Of a stretch of 14,320 nt of DNA, positions 1-8,174 are shown in pieces (position 1 is the stretch's first letter; each line of letters opens with the position of its first letter). Origin of the DNA: an uncultured Micrococcales bacterium (GTDB lineage Bacteria > Actinomycetota > Actinomycetes > S36-B12 > UBA10799); NCBI GenBank assembly GCA_937952095.1, contig CALFYG010000151.1, positions 1 to 14,320 on the forward strand, given 5' to 3'. Position numbers and translations under genes: made by a program. The notes under the pieces were generated by a model. That model saw nothing but the letters and a program-made list of their open reading frames with translations, did not search any database and had not been told where the DNA came from.

Positions 1-1033
<1,033 letters not shown>

Positions 1034-1049
<16 letters not shown>

Positions 1050-1078
1050 CGGCTAAGCAGAAGCAGCCCGCGCAACAC
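1034..1078 (-). CDS. leuL: Putative leuA leader peptide (14 aa, four consecutive Leu codons)
   Basis: On the minus strand a GTG-initiated ORF reads M-L-R-G-L-L-L-L-S-R-R-G-E-A-stop. It holds five Leu codons in its first eight, including CTG-CTT-CTG-CTT in a row. It begins exactly 6 nt after a TAGCCT hexamer, so it would be translated from a leaderless transcript. The stop codon lies in the loop of a strong hairpin whose left arm overlaps the end of the ORF, and leuA begins about 67 nt later. Leu-codon leader peptides controlling leuA by ribosome-mediated attenuation are established in Actinobacteria. That this short ORF is one is inferred from its position, codon content and structure. A rival overlapping frame (MCVARAASA, starting at 1081) has no Leu codons. 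Confidence 0.72.
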
Positions 1079-1084
1079 ACATGC

Positions 1085-1090
1085 AGGCTA
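1085..1090 (-). promoter_or_regulatory. Putative extended -10 box for leuL-leuA
   Basis: The minus strand reads TG-A-TAGCCT, an extended -10 form matching TAnnnT. Six nt separate it from the GTG of the leader ORF, placing the transcription start at or next to that codon. The same hexamer with the same 6-nt gap precedes leuB. I see no convincing -35 box, which an extended -10 can tolerate. Confidence 0.5.
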
Positions 1091-1118
1091 TCACGCGAGG
1101 CCCGTTCGACATGCGCGC

Positions 1119-1124
1119 GACAAT
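1119..1124 (+). promoter_or_regulatory. Putative -10 box of puuD
   Basis: GACAAT lies 6 nt before the ATG at 1131. No Shine-Dalgarno sequence is visible in between, which fits a leaderless transcript. No clear -35 box is seen. The promoter faces away from the leuL promoter about 30 nt distant. Confidence 0.35.
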
Positions 1125-1130
1125 GGGTGC

Positions 1131-1817
1131 ATGCGACCCGTCATCGGACTCACCGCGTACACCGAGCCGGCCCAGTGGGCGGCATGGCACACAGACGCGA
1201 CCCTGCTGCACGCCTGGTACCCGGAGGCTGTGACCCGTTCCGGGGGTATCCCCGTGATGCTGCCACCGCAGGAGGATGCCGCGGCCCAACTCGTGGCGCG
1301 CATCGATGCGCTGATCCTCACCGGTGGCCCGGACATCTCGGCCACCATGTACGGGCAGGAACCACACGCCCAGAACGACACCCCCCGCCACCTTCGCGAC
1401 GAGTTCGAGGTGTCGATCTACCGCAACGCGCGCGAGGCGGGCATCCCCATCCTGGGCATCTGCCGAGGGCTGCAGATCATGGCGGTGGCCGAGGGTGGGT
1501 ATCTCACCCAGCACCTGCCGGACGTCACCGACCTGGCGCACCGGTTCCAACGAGGCACGTTCACCGAGCATGGTGCGACCTTCACCGCCGGTTCCCTGGT
1601 GGCCTCACTGCTCGGCCCGGAGATGGTGGTGAACTCCTCGCACCACCAGGCGGTGGCTGATCCTGGGCGACTTTCTGTCACCGGCCGGGCGCAGGACGGG
1701 ACGATCGAGGTCTGTGAGGCGACCGACGACCCGTTCACGATTGGTGTGCAGTGGCATCCCGAGCACGGCGGGGACGTGCGGTTGTTCCAGGCGCTGGTCG
1801 CGGCGGCTTCGAGCTGA
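1131..1817 (+). CDS. puuD: Gamma-glutamyl-GABA hydrolase family protein (peptidase C26, PuuD-like)
   Basis: This is a 228-residue class I glutamine amidotransferase-like hydrolase. PuuD enzymes cleave the gamma-glutamyl bond of gamma-glutamyl-GABA or similar compounds, releasing glutamate in the cytoplasm. Visible features are the N-terminus MRPVIGLTAYTE, the oxyanion region LTGGPDI, and the nucleophile elbow GICRGLQ with Cys111. SSHHQAV follows, and the triad partners are in GVQWHPEHGG (His209 and Glu211). Length matches the family. The ATG at 1131 is chosen because homology begins immediately and it lies 6 nt after a -10-like GACAAT; an in-frame upstream extension to 966 has no family features. 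It converges on an operon encoding a glutamylamine synthetase, an aldehyde dehydrogenase and an SDR, which supports a role in glutamylated-amine breakdown. The exact substrate is not shown. Confidence 0.9.
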   Translation: MRPVIGLTAYTEPAQWAAWHTDATLLHAWYPEAVTRSGGIPVMLPPQEDAAAQLVARIDALILTGGPDISATMYGQEPHAQNDTPRHLRDEFEVSIYRNAREAGIPILGICRGLQIMAVAEGGYLTQHLPDVTDLAHRFQRGTFTEHGATFTAGSLVASLLGPEMVVNSSHHQAVADPGRLSVTGRAQDGTIEVCEATDDPFTIGVQWHPEHGGDVRLFQALVAAASS

Positions 1818-1822
1818 CGGAT

Positions 1823-1877
1823 GTACTGAACTGGTTGCACGAGACCTTCAGAGCGGATTCCTCAACCAGTTCGGTAC
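1823..1877. terminator. Inverted repeat after puuD, possible terminator
   Basis: GTACTGAACTGGTTG (1823-1837) faces CAACCAGTTCGGTAC (1863-1877). These can form a 15-bp stem with one G-U pair around a 25-nt loop, starting 5 nt after the puuD stop. It could terminate transcription between the convergent genes, but no clear T-run follows. The right arm recurs at 1958-1972, so the sequence could instead be a protein-binding site. Confidence 0.4.
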
Positions 1878-1973
1878 GGATTCGCGAGCGGTTTGTCCGC
1901 CTTGTCCGGTGGGAGGCGTACCTTCTTGGTTGAGCGGAGCCCGTGGTGCGGATTGCCCAACCAGTTCGGTACG
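1823..1973. repeat. Three copies of a 15-bp sequence (one inverted, two direct)
   Basis: CAACCAGTTCGGTAC occurs at 1863-1877 and again at 1958-1972, with the following G also shared. Its inverse, with one mismatch, occurs at 1823-1837. A shorter related piece, TGGTTGAG, lies at 1927-1934 and is the inverse of CTCAACCA at 1861-1868. All lie in the roughly 165-bp non-coding gap between the convergent puuD and SDR genes, which holds no recognisable gene. Confidence 0.75.
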
Positions 1974-1983
1974 CAGGAGTCCG

Positions 1984-2748
1984 CTACAGCGGCGTGACGT
2001 AGGCCCCGGAGATCCCGCCGTCGACCAAGAAGTTCGACGCGGTGATGAAAGACGAGTCGTCGGAGGCGAGGAACGCGACGGCAGCAGCGATCTCGGAGGC
2101 CTCGGCGAAGCGTCCCAGCGGGATGTGCACCAGGCGCCGTGCCGCGCGCTCCGGGTCCTTGGCGAACAACTCCACGAGCAGTGGCGTGTTCACCGGTCCT
2201 GGGGACAGGGCGTTGACCCGGATGCCTTCGCGTGCGAACTGCACTCCCAGTTCCCGTGACATCGCCAGCACTCCGCCTTTGGAGGCGGTGTAGGAGATCT
2301 GGGACGTGGCTGCACCCATGGTGGCCACGAACGATGCGGTGTTGATGATCGAGCCCTTGCCCCGCTGCTGCATGTACGGGATCGCCGCTTTGCAGCACAG
2401 GTACACGCTGGTGAGGTTCACCTCCTGCACCCGCCGCCAGGCGTCGAGCCCGGTGTCCAGGATGGAGTCGTCGTCGGGCGGCGAGATCCCGGCGTTGTTG
2501 AACGCGATGTCGACGCTGCCGTAGGTGGCGTGCGCCTCGGCGAACACCCGGGCGACGTCATCGGGGTCGGTCACGTCCCCGACCACCGCGAGGCCGTTGA
2601 CGTCAGCGGCCACTGCGCCCGCGGCCTCGGCGTCGGTGTCGAAACACACGACCCGCGCACCTTCCTGTGCGAAGCGCTCCGCCGTGGCGCGGCCGATCCC
2701 GCTCCCCGCCCCGGTGATGACGGCCACCCTGTCCGCCAGTCGCAGCAT
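1984..2748 (-). CDS. Short-chain dehydrogenase/reductase (SDR, classical type)
   Basis: This is a 254-residue NAD(P)-dependent oxidoreductase. The Rossmann dinucleotide motif TGAGSGIG is at residues 12-19 and NNAG at 84-87. The active-site set is Asn111, Ser139, Tyr153 and Lys157 (in SYTASK), followed by NALSPGPVNTPL. Length is normal for a classical SDR. It is the last gene of the operon. The aldehyde dehydrogenase stop codon is 3 nt upstream, and the GGAG ribosome binding site sits within that gene's last codons. Such proteins are often annotated as 3-oxoacyl-ACP reductase, but this context suggests oxidation or reduction of an alcohol, aldehyde or hydroxy-acid intermediate in amine breakdown. 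The substrate cannot be read from the sequence. Confidence 0.92.
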   Translation of the reverse strand: MLRLADRVAVITGAGSGIGRATAERFAQEGARVVCFDTDAEAAGAVAADVNGLAVVGDVTDPDDVARVFAEAHATYGSVDIAFNNAGISPPDDDSILDTGLDAWRRVQEVNLTSVYLCCKAAIPYMQQRGKGSIINTASFVATMGAATSQISYTASKGGVLAMSRELGVQFAREGIRVNALSPGPVNTPLLVELFAKDPERAARRLVHIPLGRFAEASEIAAAVAFLASDDSSFITASNFLVDGGISGAYVTPL

Positions 2749-2751
2749 GGT

Positions 2752-4110
2752 CTACTCCTCGGTGTCGATGAACACGTTCTTGGTCTCGGTGAATGCGTCG
2801 AGGGCGTCCGGACCCAGCTCTCGGCCGAGCCCCGACCTTTTGTAGCCGCCGAAGGGCGTCCAGTACCGCACGGACGAGTGCGAGTTCACCGACAGGTTCC
2901 CGGATTCGTAGGCGCGTGCCACGCGGAAGGCGCGCCCTAGATCGCGGGTCCAGATCGAGCCCGACAGCCCGTAGTCCGTGGCGTTCGCCAGCCGTATCGC
3001 GTCGGCCTCGTCGTCGAACGGTGTCACGGCCACAACCGGCCCGAAGATCTCGTCGGTGAATGCCGGCGTCCCTGGCGCCACGGGCGCCAAGACGGTGGGC
3101 GCGAACCAGAAGCCCGGTCCGTCCGGAGCGTTCCCGCGGAAGGCGACCGGCGCATCGTCAGGTACATAAGCGCTCACCGAGGCGTGATGGGCAGCGGAGA
3201 TCAAAGGGCCCATCTCTGCGCTGTCCAGGGCAGGATCCTCGACCCGTACCCCTTTGACGGCAGGCTCCAGAAGTCCCATGAAGCGGTCGAAAACGGTGCG
3301 CTCCACGAGGATCCGCGACCGCGCGCAGCAGTCCTGACCGGCGTTGTCGAAGACGCCGTAGGGGGCGGTGGCAGCGGCCTTCTCGAGGTCGGAGTCGGCG
3401 AACACGATGTTCGCGCTCTTGCCGCCGAGTTCCAGTGTCACGCGCTTCACCTGCGGTGCGCACTTGGCCATCAGCGCGGTGCCCACCTCGGTGGATCCCG
3501 TGAAGACGATCTTGCGGATGTCCGGGTGCGTGACGAGCCGCTCTCCAACCACTGAACCCTGTCCGGTCACGACGGTGAACACCCCCGGCGGGATCCCGGC
3601 CTCCAGCGCGAGCTCGCCGAGGCGCAGGGCTGTCAGGGGTGTGAGTTCGGCGGGTTTGAGCACGACGGTGTTACCTGCCGCCAGCGCCGGCGCGAAGCCC
3701 CATCCGGCGATGGGCATGGGGAAGTTCCAGGGCACGATGACGCCGACGACGCCCAATGGCTCTTTGAACGTGACGTCCACGCCACCGGCCACCGGGATCT
3801 GCATGCCGTGAAGTCGTTCGGGCGCCCCGGCGTAGAAGTGCAGGACGTCGCGGACGTTGCCTGCCTCCCAGCGGGCGTTGGAAATCGTGTGGCCGCTGTT
3901 GCGCACCTCGAGCGCGGCGAGTTCCTCGAGATGGGCGTCCACGAGCTCGGCGAAGCGCCGCAGCAGCCGGGCGCGATCTCCGGGTGCCACGTCGCGCCAG
4001 CCCGGGAAGGCCGCGCGGGCGGTTGCGATGATCTCGTCGACCTGCTCGACCGGTGTGCGGGGGACCTCGGCGATGACGTCCTCAGTGGCGGGGTTGACGA
4101 CGCTGAACAT
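2752..4110 (-). CDS. NAD(P)-dependent aldehyde dehydrogenase (PuuC-like role inferred)
   Basis: This 452-residue member of the aldehyde dehydrogenase superfamily oxidises an aldehyde to the acid. Visible motifs are PWNFP (Asn129 of the oxyanion hole), KPAE (Lys152, cofactor), FTGSTEVG (residues 203-210) and ELGGKS with general base Glu227. GQDCCARSR carries the nucleophile at Cys261, with a second Cys directly after it. EIFGPV and PFGGYKRSGLGRE follow. It is somewhat shorter than the usual 475-500 residues, mainly between the catalytic Cys and EIFGPV. The ATG directly follows the stop codon of the upstream synthetase with no intergenic base, implying translational coupling. In this operon the likely substrate is a gamma-glutamylated amino-aldehyde; that is inference. 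Confidence 0.93.
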   Translation of the reverse strand: MFSVVNPATEDVIAEVPRTPVEQVDEIIATARAAFPGWRDVAPGDRARLLRRFAELVDAHLEELAALEVRNSGHTISNARWEAGNVRDVLHFYAGAPERLHGMQIPVAGGVDVTFKEPLGVVGVIVPWNFPMPIAGWGFAPALAAGNTVVLKPAELTPLTALRLGELALEAGIPPGVFTVVTGQGSVVGERLVTHPDIRKIVFTGSTEVGTALMAKCAPQVKRVTLELGGKSANIVFADSDLEKAAATAPYGVFDNAGQDCCARSRILVERTVFDRFMGLLEPAVKGVRVEDPALDSAEMGPLISAAHHASVSAYVPDDAPVAFRGNAPDGPGFWFAPTVLAPVAPGTPAFTDEIFGPVVAVTPFDDEADAIRLANATDYGLSGSIWTRDLGRAFRVARAYESGNLSVNSHSSVRYWTPFGGYKRSGLGRELGPDALDAFTETKNVFIDTEE

Positions 4111-5463
4111 TCACAGCCTCTCGAATCCACGGAAGCGTTCCCAGTCGGTCACGGCTTCGCCGAAGGCCTGCAGTTCGGTGCGGGCCATGTTCGCGTAGTG
4201 GTGCTGGACCTCCTCGCCGAAGGCCTCCACGACGAAGTCGGATGCCTCCCACAGTTCCAACGCGGTGTTCAGGGAGTAGGGCAAGCGGTCGGTATCCACC
4301 TGGTAGGCGTTGCCCGTGATCGCCGGCTCGAGCGGCAGGTCGCGTTCGATCCCGTCGAGTCCGGCCGCGATCATCGCGGCCACCGCCAAGTACGGATTGA
4401 CGTCCCCTCCCGGCGCCCGGTTCTCCAGGCGCAGGGAGGGACCGTGCCCGACAAGGCGCAGGGCGCACGTGCGGTTGTCCCGACCCCACTTGATGGCGGT
4501 GGGTGCGAAGGATCCGGGCACGAAACGCTTGAACGAGTTGATGTTGGGCGCGAACAGCAAGGAGAGGTCGCGCATGTGCGCGATCTGCCCGGCGATGAAC
4601 GCTCGTCCCACCGCGGACAGCCCATCCGGGTCGTCGTCGGCAGCGAGGACGAAGCCGCCATTGTCGTCGCGCAGGGAGAGATGGATGTGGCAGGAGTTGC
4701 CCTCCCGCTGGTCGTACTTGGCCATGAAGGTGATGGACATGTCCTCCTGGGCCGCGATCTCTTTGGCCCCGGTCTTGTAGACGACGTGGTCGTCGCAGGC
4801 GGTGAGTGCGTCGGCGTAACGGAACACGATCTCGTGCTGGCCGTAGTTGCACTCTCCCTTCACGCTCTCCACGTACATGCCCGCCCCGGCCATGGCCAGC
4901 CGGATCCTGCGCAGCAGTGGCTCGATGCGGGAGGTGCCCAGGATCGAGTAGTCGACGTTGTACTGGTTGGCCGGCGTGAGGTCCTGGTAGCCGCGTTGCC
5001 AGGCCTGCTCGTAGGAGTCGGTGAACGTGATGAACTCGAGTTCGGTGCCGGCGAAGGCGTGCAGTCCGGCGTCGTTCAACCGGGAGATCTGCCGCTTCAG
5101 GACTTGGCGGGGGCTTGCCACGACGTCGCTGCCGTCCTCCCACAGGACGTCGGCCTGCACCATGGCGGTGCCGGGGTGCCACGGGATGTGTCGCAGGGAG
5201 CCGAAATCCGGCTGCATCACGAAGTCGCCGTACCCGCTGTGCCAGGACGCCATCCGGTAGCCATCGACGGTGTTCATGTCCACGTCGACGGCCAGCAGGT
5301 AACTGCAGCCCTCGGTCCCGTGGTGGGCCACTTGATCCAAGAAGTACTGGCCGTGCAGGCGTTTGCCCTGCAGACGTCCCTGCATGTCGGTCATCGCCAC
5401 GATGACCGTGTCGATCCGTCCGGCATCGATCTCTTGACGCAGGGCGGGCAGATCGAATGTCAT
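4111..5463 (-). CDS. Glutamine synthetase family protein, gamma-glutamyl-amine synthetase (PuuA/GlnA3/GlnA4-like)
   Basis: This 450-residue protein has the glutamine synthetase fold. It joins glutamate to ammonia or an amine using ATP. Catalytic-domain landmarks are GTELEF (Glu141, Glu143), KGECNYGQHEI (Glu204, Glu211), NSCHIHLS (His259), NSFKRFVPGSFAP and WGRDNR. RLENRAPGGDVNPYLA completes the set. The NSCHIHLS and RLENRAPGGD forms resemble the PuuA-like subgroup rather than true GlnA. The adenylylation-site region typical of GlnA is not recognisable. Streptomyces homologues in this subgroup make gamma-glutamylpolyamines (GlnA3) or gamma-glutamylethanolamide (GlnA4), and I cannot say which applies here. 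It lies 3 nt after the NIL-domain gene and directly abuts the aldehyde dehydrogenase. Confidence 0.9.
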   Translation of the reverse strand: MTFDLPALRQEIDAGRIDTVIVAMTDMQGRLQGKRLHGQYFLDQVAHHGTEGCSYLLAVDVDMNTVDGYRMASWHSGYGDFVMQPDFGSLRHIPWHPGTAMVQADVLWEDGSDVVASPRQVLKRQISRLNDAGLHAFAGTELEFITFTDSYEQAWQRGYQDLTPANQYNVDYSILGTSRIEPLLRRIRLAMAGAGMYVESVKGECNYGQHEIVFRYADALTACDDHVVYKTGAKEIAAQEDMSITFMAKYDQREGNSCHIHLSLRDDNGGFVLAADDDPDGLSAVGRAFIAGQIAHMRDLSLLFAPNINSFKRFVPGSFAPTAIKWGRDNRTCALRLVGHGPSLRLENRAPGGDVNPYLAVAAMIAAGLDGIERDLPLEPAITGNAYQVDTDRLPYSLNTALELWEASDFVVEAFGEEVQHHYANMARTELQAFGEAVTDWERFRGFERL

Positions 5464-5466
5464 GCC

Positions 5467-5706
5467 TCAGCCCTCAACGATGTCGCCCTCGGCGCGTTCG
5501 ACGCCGATGCCCTGGGCGGTCAGATACTCCTTCGCCTTCCGGATGTCGTCGGGGTCACCGTCGAGTTCGATGACCATCCAGCCGAGGTGGTTCTCGATCG
5601 CGGCTCGACGGATGTTCGGGACGACGTCGAAGTCGGTCACGATGCGGTAGATCACCGGTTCGGTCGCGCGCGTCTCGGGGAAGGTCAACAGCAGGTGTTC
5701 GGCCAT
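5467..5706 (-). CDS. Small NIL-domain protein
   Basis: This 79-residue protein begins MAEHLLLTFPETRATEP, and its body matches the NIL domain, a small ferredoxin-like fold. NIL domains are best known from the C-terminus of the methionine transporter ATPase MetN, where they bind amino acid, and from ferredoxin fusions. The stand-alone role is unknown. The start at 5706 is chosen because the domain begins there and a TAGGCT hexamer lies 7 nt upstream. An in-frame extension to 5829 is Pro/Arg-rich and non-homologous. It is the first gene of the operon, with only 3 nt between its stop and the synthetase start. A regulatory or amino-acid-binding role in the operon is possible but unproven. Confidence 0.82.
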   Translation of the reverse strand: MAEHLLLTFPETRATEPVIYRIVTDFDVVPNIRRAAIENHLGWMVIELDGDPDDIRKAKEYLTAQGIGVERAEGDIVEG

Positions 5707-5713
5707 GCCGGTA

Positions 5714-5719
5714 AGCCTA
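5714..5719 (-). promoter_or_regulatory. Putative -10 box of the NIL-synthetase-ALDH-SDR operon
   Basis: TAGGCT on the minus strand lies 7 nt before the ATG at 5706, with no Shine-Dalgarno sequence between them. This predicts a leaderless mRNA. No convincing -35 box is visible 16-18 nt upstream. Confidence 0.45.
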
Positions 5720-5803
5720 CGGCGCGCGTTCGGACGGTGGTCGGCCGACGGTGACTGGCGGACTGGGTCGTGGTGCGGTGAGTTTGAACCCCAGGCGTAA
5801 TCC

Positions 5804-5836
5804 GGGAGCGCCGCAGGACCTCGCGGCACGGCTCCC
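5804..5836. repeat. Imperfect palindrome between the amine operon and leuB
   Basis: GGGAGC-GCCGC (5804-5814) faces GCGGC-ACG-GCTCCC (5823-5836), with an 8-nt centre and an unpaired ACG. It ends 11 nt before the leuB -10 box and so covers the -35 region. It may be an operator for leuB, or for both divergent promoters. As RNA it would belong to neither predicted leaderless transcript, so an operator is more likely than a terminator. Confidence 0.45.
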
Positions 5837-5847
5837 GAAGTGACCTT

Positions 5848-5853
5848 TAGCCT
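5848..5853 (+). promoter_or_regulatory. Putative -10 box of leuB
   Basis: TAGCCT lies 6 nt before the leuB ATG, the same hexamer and spacing as before the leuA leader ORF. The lack of a Shine-Dalgarno sequence supports a leaderless start. No clear -35 box is seen. Confidence 0.5.
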
Positions 5854-5859
5854 TTACCC

Positions 5860-6888
5860 ATGGCATATCGGATCGCGACCATTCCTGGCGACGGCATCGG
5901 CTCGGAGGTGGTCGAGCAGGCTCTGCGCGTGCTCGAGGCCACGGGTGTCGAAGCGCAACCGACGTACTTCAACCTCGGTGCTGCGCGGTACAACAGCACC
6001 GGCGAGGTACTGCCGGACGCGGAACTCGAGGACATCCGCGGCTACGACGCGATCCTGCTCGGTGCTGTCGGCGATCCCTCCGTGCCTCCCGGTGTCCTCG
6101 AGCGTGGCCTGCTGCTCAAACTGCGGTTCGGCCTCGACCACCACGTCAACCTGCGACCGGTCAAGTTGTACCCGGGTGTCGCCACGCCCTTGGCGGGCAA
6201 AGGTCCGGAGCACATCGACATGGTGGTGTGCCGGGAGGGCACCGAAGGTCCGTACGTTGGCGCCGGCGGTGCGATGCGCGTCGGGACCCCTCAGGAGATC
6301 GCGGTCGAGGAGAGTCTGAACACCCGCTTCGGTGTCGAGCGCATCGTGCGCGACGCCTTCGCCCGCGCTTCCCGCCGCCGCGGGAAGGTGACGTTGGTCC
6401 ACAAGACCAACGTGCTGACCAATGCCGGTTCGCTGTGGCAGCGCACCTTCGACGAGGTCGCAGCCGAGCACCCTGATATCGAGACCGACTACTGCCATGT
6501 GGATGCGGCGAGCATGTTCTTCCTCACCCAGCCCGAACGCTTCGACGTGGTGGTGACCGACAACCTCTTCGGCGACATCCTCACGGACATCGGCGCCGCG
6601 ATCGCCGGCGGGATCGGGCTGTCCGCGAGCGGAAACCTGGATGTGACACGGGCGAATCCGAGTATGTTCGAGCCTGTACACGGTTCGGCGCCGGACATCG
6701 CCGGGCAGGGGAAGGCCGACCCGACGGCCACCGTGCTCAGCGTGGCCATGATGCTGGACCACCTCGGTGAGATGGAGGCTGCGATGGCGGTGGAGAAGGC
6801 GGTGACCGAAGACCTGGCGACGCGTGGCGACGCCGTACGCAGCACCTCCGAGATCGGTGATGCCCTGGTGGAGAGGGTCAGCGGATGA
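5860..6888 (+). CDS. leuB: 3-isopropylmalate dehydrogenase
   Basis: This 342-residue NAD-dependent beta-decarboxylating dehydrogenase converts 3-isopropylmalate to 2-oxoisocaproate in leucine synthesis. It can also act on 3-methylmalate in the citramalate route to isoleucine. Visible features are PGDGIGSEV (residues 9-17) and substrate-binding arginines in LKLRF and [16 protein letters not shown] (Arg125, Tyr132), [10 protein letters not shown] (Lys182) and VDAASMFF (Asp215) follow. The metal-binding run is [14 protein letters not shown] (Asp234, Asp238, Asp242), and the NAD site is [18 protein letters not shown]. Length fits the shorter actinobacterial form. It overlaps ilvE by 4 nt (ATGA). 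Confidence 0.96.
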   Translation: MAYRIATIPGDGIGSEVVEQALRVLEATGVEAQPTYFNLGAARYNSTGEVLPDAELEDIRGYDAILLGAVGDPSVPPGVLERGLLLKLRFGLDHHVNLRPVKLYPGVATPLAGKGPEHIDMVVCREGTEGPYVGAGGAMRVGTPQEIAVEESLNTRFGVERIVRDAFARASRRRGKVTLVHKTNVLTNAGSLWQRTFDEVAAEHPDIETDYCHVDAASMFFLTQPERFDVVVTDNLFGDILTDIGAAIAGGIGLSASGNLDVTRANPSMFEPVHGSAPDIAGQGKADPTATVLSVAMMLDHLGEMEAAMAVEKAVTEDLATRGDAVRSTSEIGDALVERVSG

Positions 6889-7979
6889 CGCCCTTCTCCG
6901 TCGAACTCTCGCCGAACGCCCGAAGCGCGGGCGAGCGGGACGCGATCCTTGCCGACCCCGGCTTCGGCCGACACTTCACCGACCACATGGTCAGCATCCG
7001 GTTCGACCGTGAGCGCGGCTGGTACGAACCCAGCGTGGTGCCGTACGGCCCGATCACGCTGGACCCGGCGACCAACTTCATCCACTACGGGCAGTCGATC
7101 TTCGAGGGGATGAAGGCCTACAAGCACACCGACGGCCACATCCGCACCTTCCGGCCGCACAAGAACGCGCACCGCTTCCGGGCATCCGCGCGGCGCCTGG
7201 CGATGCCGGAGATCCCTGCGGAGTTGTTCATCCAGTCCTTGGTGGAACTTGCCCATGTGGATGGTGGCTGGGTGCCCTCGGACCCGGAGAAGTCGCTGTA
7301 CCTGCGGCCCTTCATGTTCTCCACCGAGGTGGGGCTCGGCGTCAAGCCGGCGGATGAGTACCAGTACCTGCTCATCGCCTCCCCGGCCGGAGCCTACTTC
7401 CCGCGTGGGGTCGCCCCAGTCTCTGTGTGGCTGACCCCCGACTACGTGCGGGCGGCCGTGGGTGGCACGGGCGAGGCCAAATGTGCCGGCAACTACGCGG
7501 CATCCTTGATCGCCCAGGCCGAGGCGTCGCTGCACGGCTGCGATCAGGTCGTCTGGCTCGACGCCAAGGAACACCAGTGGGTCGAGGAGATGGGGGGTAT
7601 GAACCTCTTCTTCGTCTTCGGCACCGGTGATGCGGCCCGCCTGGTCACGCCGCCGCTGACCGGGTCGCTGCTGCCCGGCGTGACCCGGGACTCGATCCTG
7701 ATCATGGCCCACCAGGATCTCGGGATCCCGGTGTCCGAGGAGCCGATCAGTGTCGAGCAATGGAAGAAGGGCTGTGAGTCCGGCGAGATCTCCGAGGTCT
7801 TCGCCTGTGGCACGGCTGCGGTGATCACCCCCGTCGGCGAGGTGAAGAGCCGCGTCGGGGCATGGACCGTGTCCGACGGCGGTGCGGGCCCGATCACGAT
7901 GCGGCTGCGCAACGCCCTGTTGAGCCTGCAGTCCGGACAGAGCCCCGACACCCACGCCTGGATGTTCGAACTGGCCTGA
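6885..7979 (+). CDS. ilvE: Branched-chain amino-acid aminotransferase
   Basis: This 364-residue fold-type IV PLP enzyme carries out the last step of leucine, isoleucine and valine synthesis, using glutamate as amino donor. Visible features are [24 protein letters not shown] and the PLP-lysine region [15 protein letters not shown] (Lys199). [11 protein letters not shown] and [12 protein letters not shown], which binds the cofactor phosphate, follow. Length is normal for the large bacterial type. The start codon overlaps the leuB stop as ATGA, and GAGAGG upstream is a plausible ribosome binding site, so the two genes are translationally coupled. Confidence 0.96.
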   Translation: MTPFSVELSPNARSAGERDAILADPGFGRHFTDHMVSIRFDRERGWYEPSVVPYGPITLDPATNFIHYGQSIFEGMKAYKHTDGHIRTFRPHKNAHRFRASARRLAMPEIPAELFIQSLVELAHVDGGWVPSDPEKSLYLRPFMFSTEVGLGVKPADEYQYLLIASPAGAYFPRGVAPVSVWLTPDYVRAAVGGTGEAKCAGNYAASLIAQAEASLHGCDQVVWLDAKEHQWVEEMGGMNLFFVFGTGDAARLVTPPLTGSLLPGVTRDSILIMAHQDLGIPVSEEPISVEQWKKGCESGEISEVFACGTAAVITPVGEVKSRVGAWTVSDGGAGPITMRLRNALLSLQSGQSPDTHAWMFELA

Positions 7980-7983
7980 TCTG

Positions 7984-8062
7984 TAGCCGGGAAGCAAACG
8001 CGCAGGCGGGAAGGATGATCAACGTTCGGATCCTTCCCCGGTGACCCTTTGCTTCCCGGCTA
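7984..8062. terminator. 79-nt nested perfect palindrome after ilvE, probable terminator or structural element
   Basis: TAGCCGGGAAGCAAA (7984-7998) is the exact inverse of TTTGCTTCCCGGCTA (8048-8062). Inside it, GGGAAGGAT (8008-8016) is the exact inverse of ATCCTTCCC (8030-8038). The two stems are separated by unpaired 9-nt segments on each side. It starts 4 nt after the ilvE stop, so it may terminate leuB-ilvE transcription from either direction. No T-run follows, so it is not a classical intrinsic terminator. Confidence 0.6.
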
Positions 8063-8084
8063 TGCAGTCCTCGGGACCCGCTGG

Positions 8085-8111
8085 GCGACACCGCGACCTG
8101 TGTGCCACACT
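8085..8111 (+). promoter_or_regulatory. Putative promoter of the cimA leader
   Basis: CACACT (8106-8111) lies 6 nt before the GTG of the leader ORF, the same spacing as the other leaderless genes here. GCGACA (8085-8090) could be the -35 box, with a rather short 15-nt spacer. Both boxes match consensus only partly. Confidence 0.35.
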
Positions 8112-8117
8112 GAAGCC

Positions 8118-8156
8118 GTGCGTACCGCGCTGATTATCGACAGGCGCATCGGCTGA
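8118..8156 (+). CDS. Putative cimA leader peptide (12 aa, Leu-Ile-Ile and Ile codons)
   Basis: A GTG-initiated ORF reads M-R-T-A-L-I-I-D-R-R-I-G-stop. Four of its twelve codons are for branched-chain amino acids, with CTG-ATT-ATC consecutive. Its last codons form the left arm of a 9-bp hairpin, and an intrinsic terminator follows before cimA. This is the layout of ribosome-mediated attenuation, and the Ile codons fit cimA, which feeds isoleucine synthesis. No Shine-Dalgarno sequence precedes it, so a leaderless start is inferred. Short size means it rests on position and structure rather than homology. Confidence 0.7.
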   Translation: MRTALIIDRRIG

Positions 8157-8173
8157 ACCGTTCACCGATGCGC
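8144..8173 (+). promoter_or_regulatory. First hairpin of the cimA attenuator
   Basis: GCGCATCGG (8144-8152) pairs perfectly with CCGATGCGC (8165-8173) around a 12-nt loop. The left arm covers the last leader codons including ATC, and the leader stop codon lies in the loop. A ribosome stalled at the ATT-ATC codons would cover the left arm. This equals the 1:2 pause hairpin of classical attenuators. I could not find a convincing competing 2:3 antiterminator. Confidence 0.65.
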
Positions 8174-8174
8174 T

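Noticed and set aside
1053..1081. Alternative leuA leader peptide MCVARAASA
   Set aside because: It has no Leu codons and starts only 3 nt after the TAGCCT box. The overlapping GTG frame has Leu4 and ideal spacing.
3808..5754. Very long plus-strand open frame opposite the synthetase and aldehyde dehydrogenase genes
   Set aside because: It is the antisense shadow of two clearly recognisable minus-strand enzymes. The translation is low-complexity and rich in Val, Gly, Asp and His with no family motifs.
5707..5829. N-terminal extension of the NIL-domain protein
   Set aside because: The extension is low-complexity, Pro/Arg-rich and lies upstream of a good -10 box. The domain starts at the 5706 ATG.
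6489..7997. Long minus-strand open frame opposite leuB and ilvE
   Set aside because: It is a GC-rich antisense artefact of two genes with complete catalytic motifs on the plus strand.
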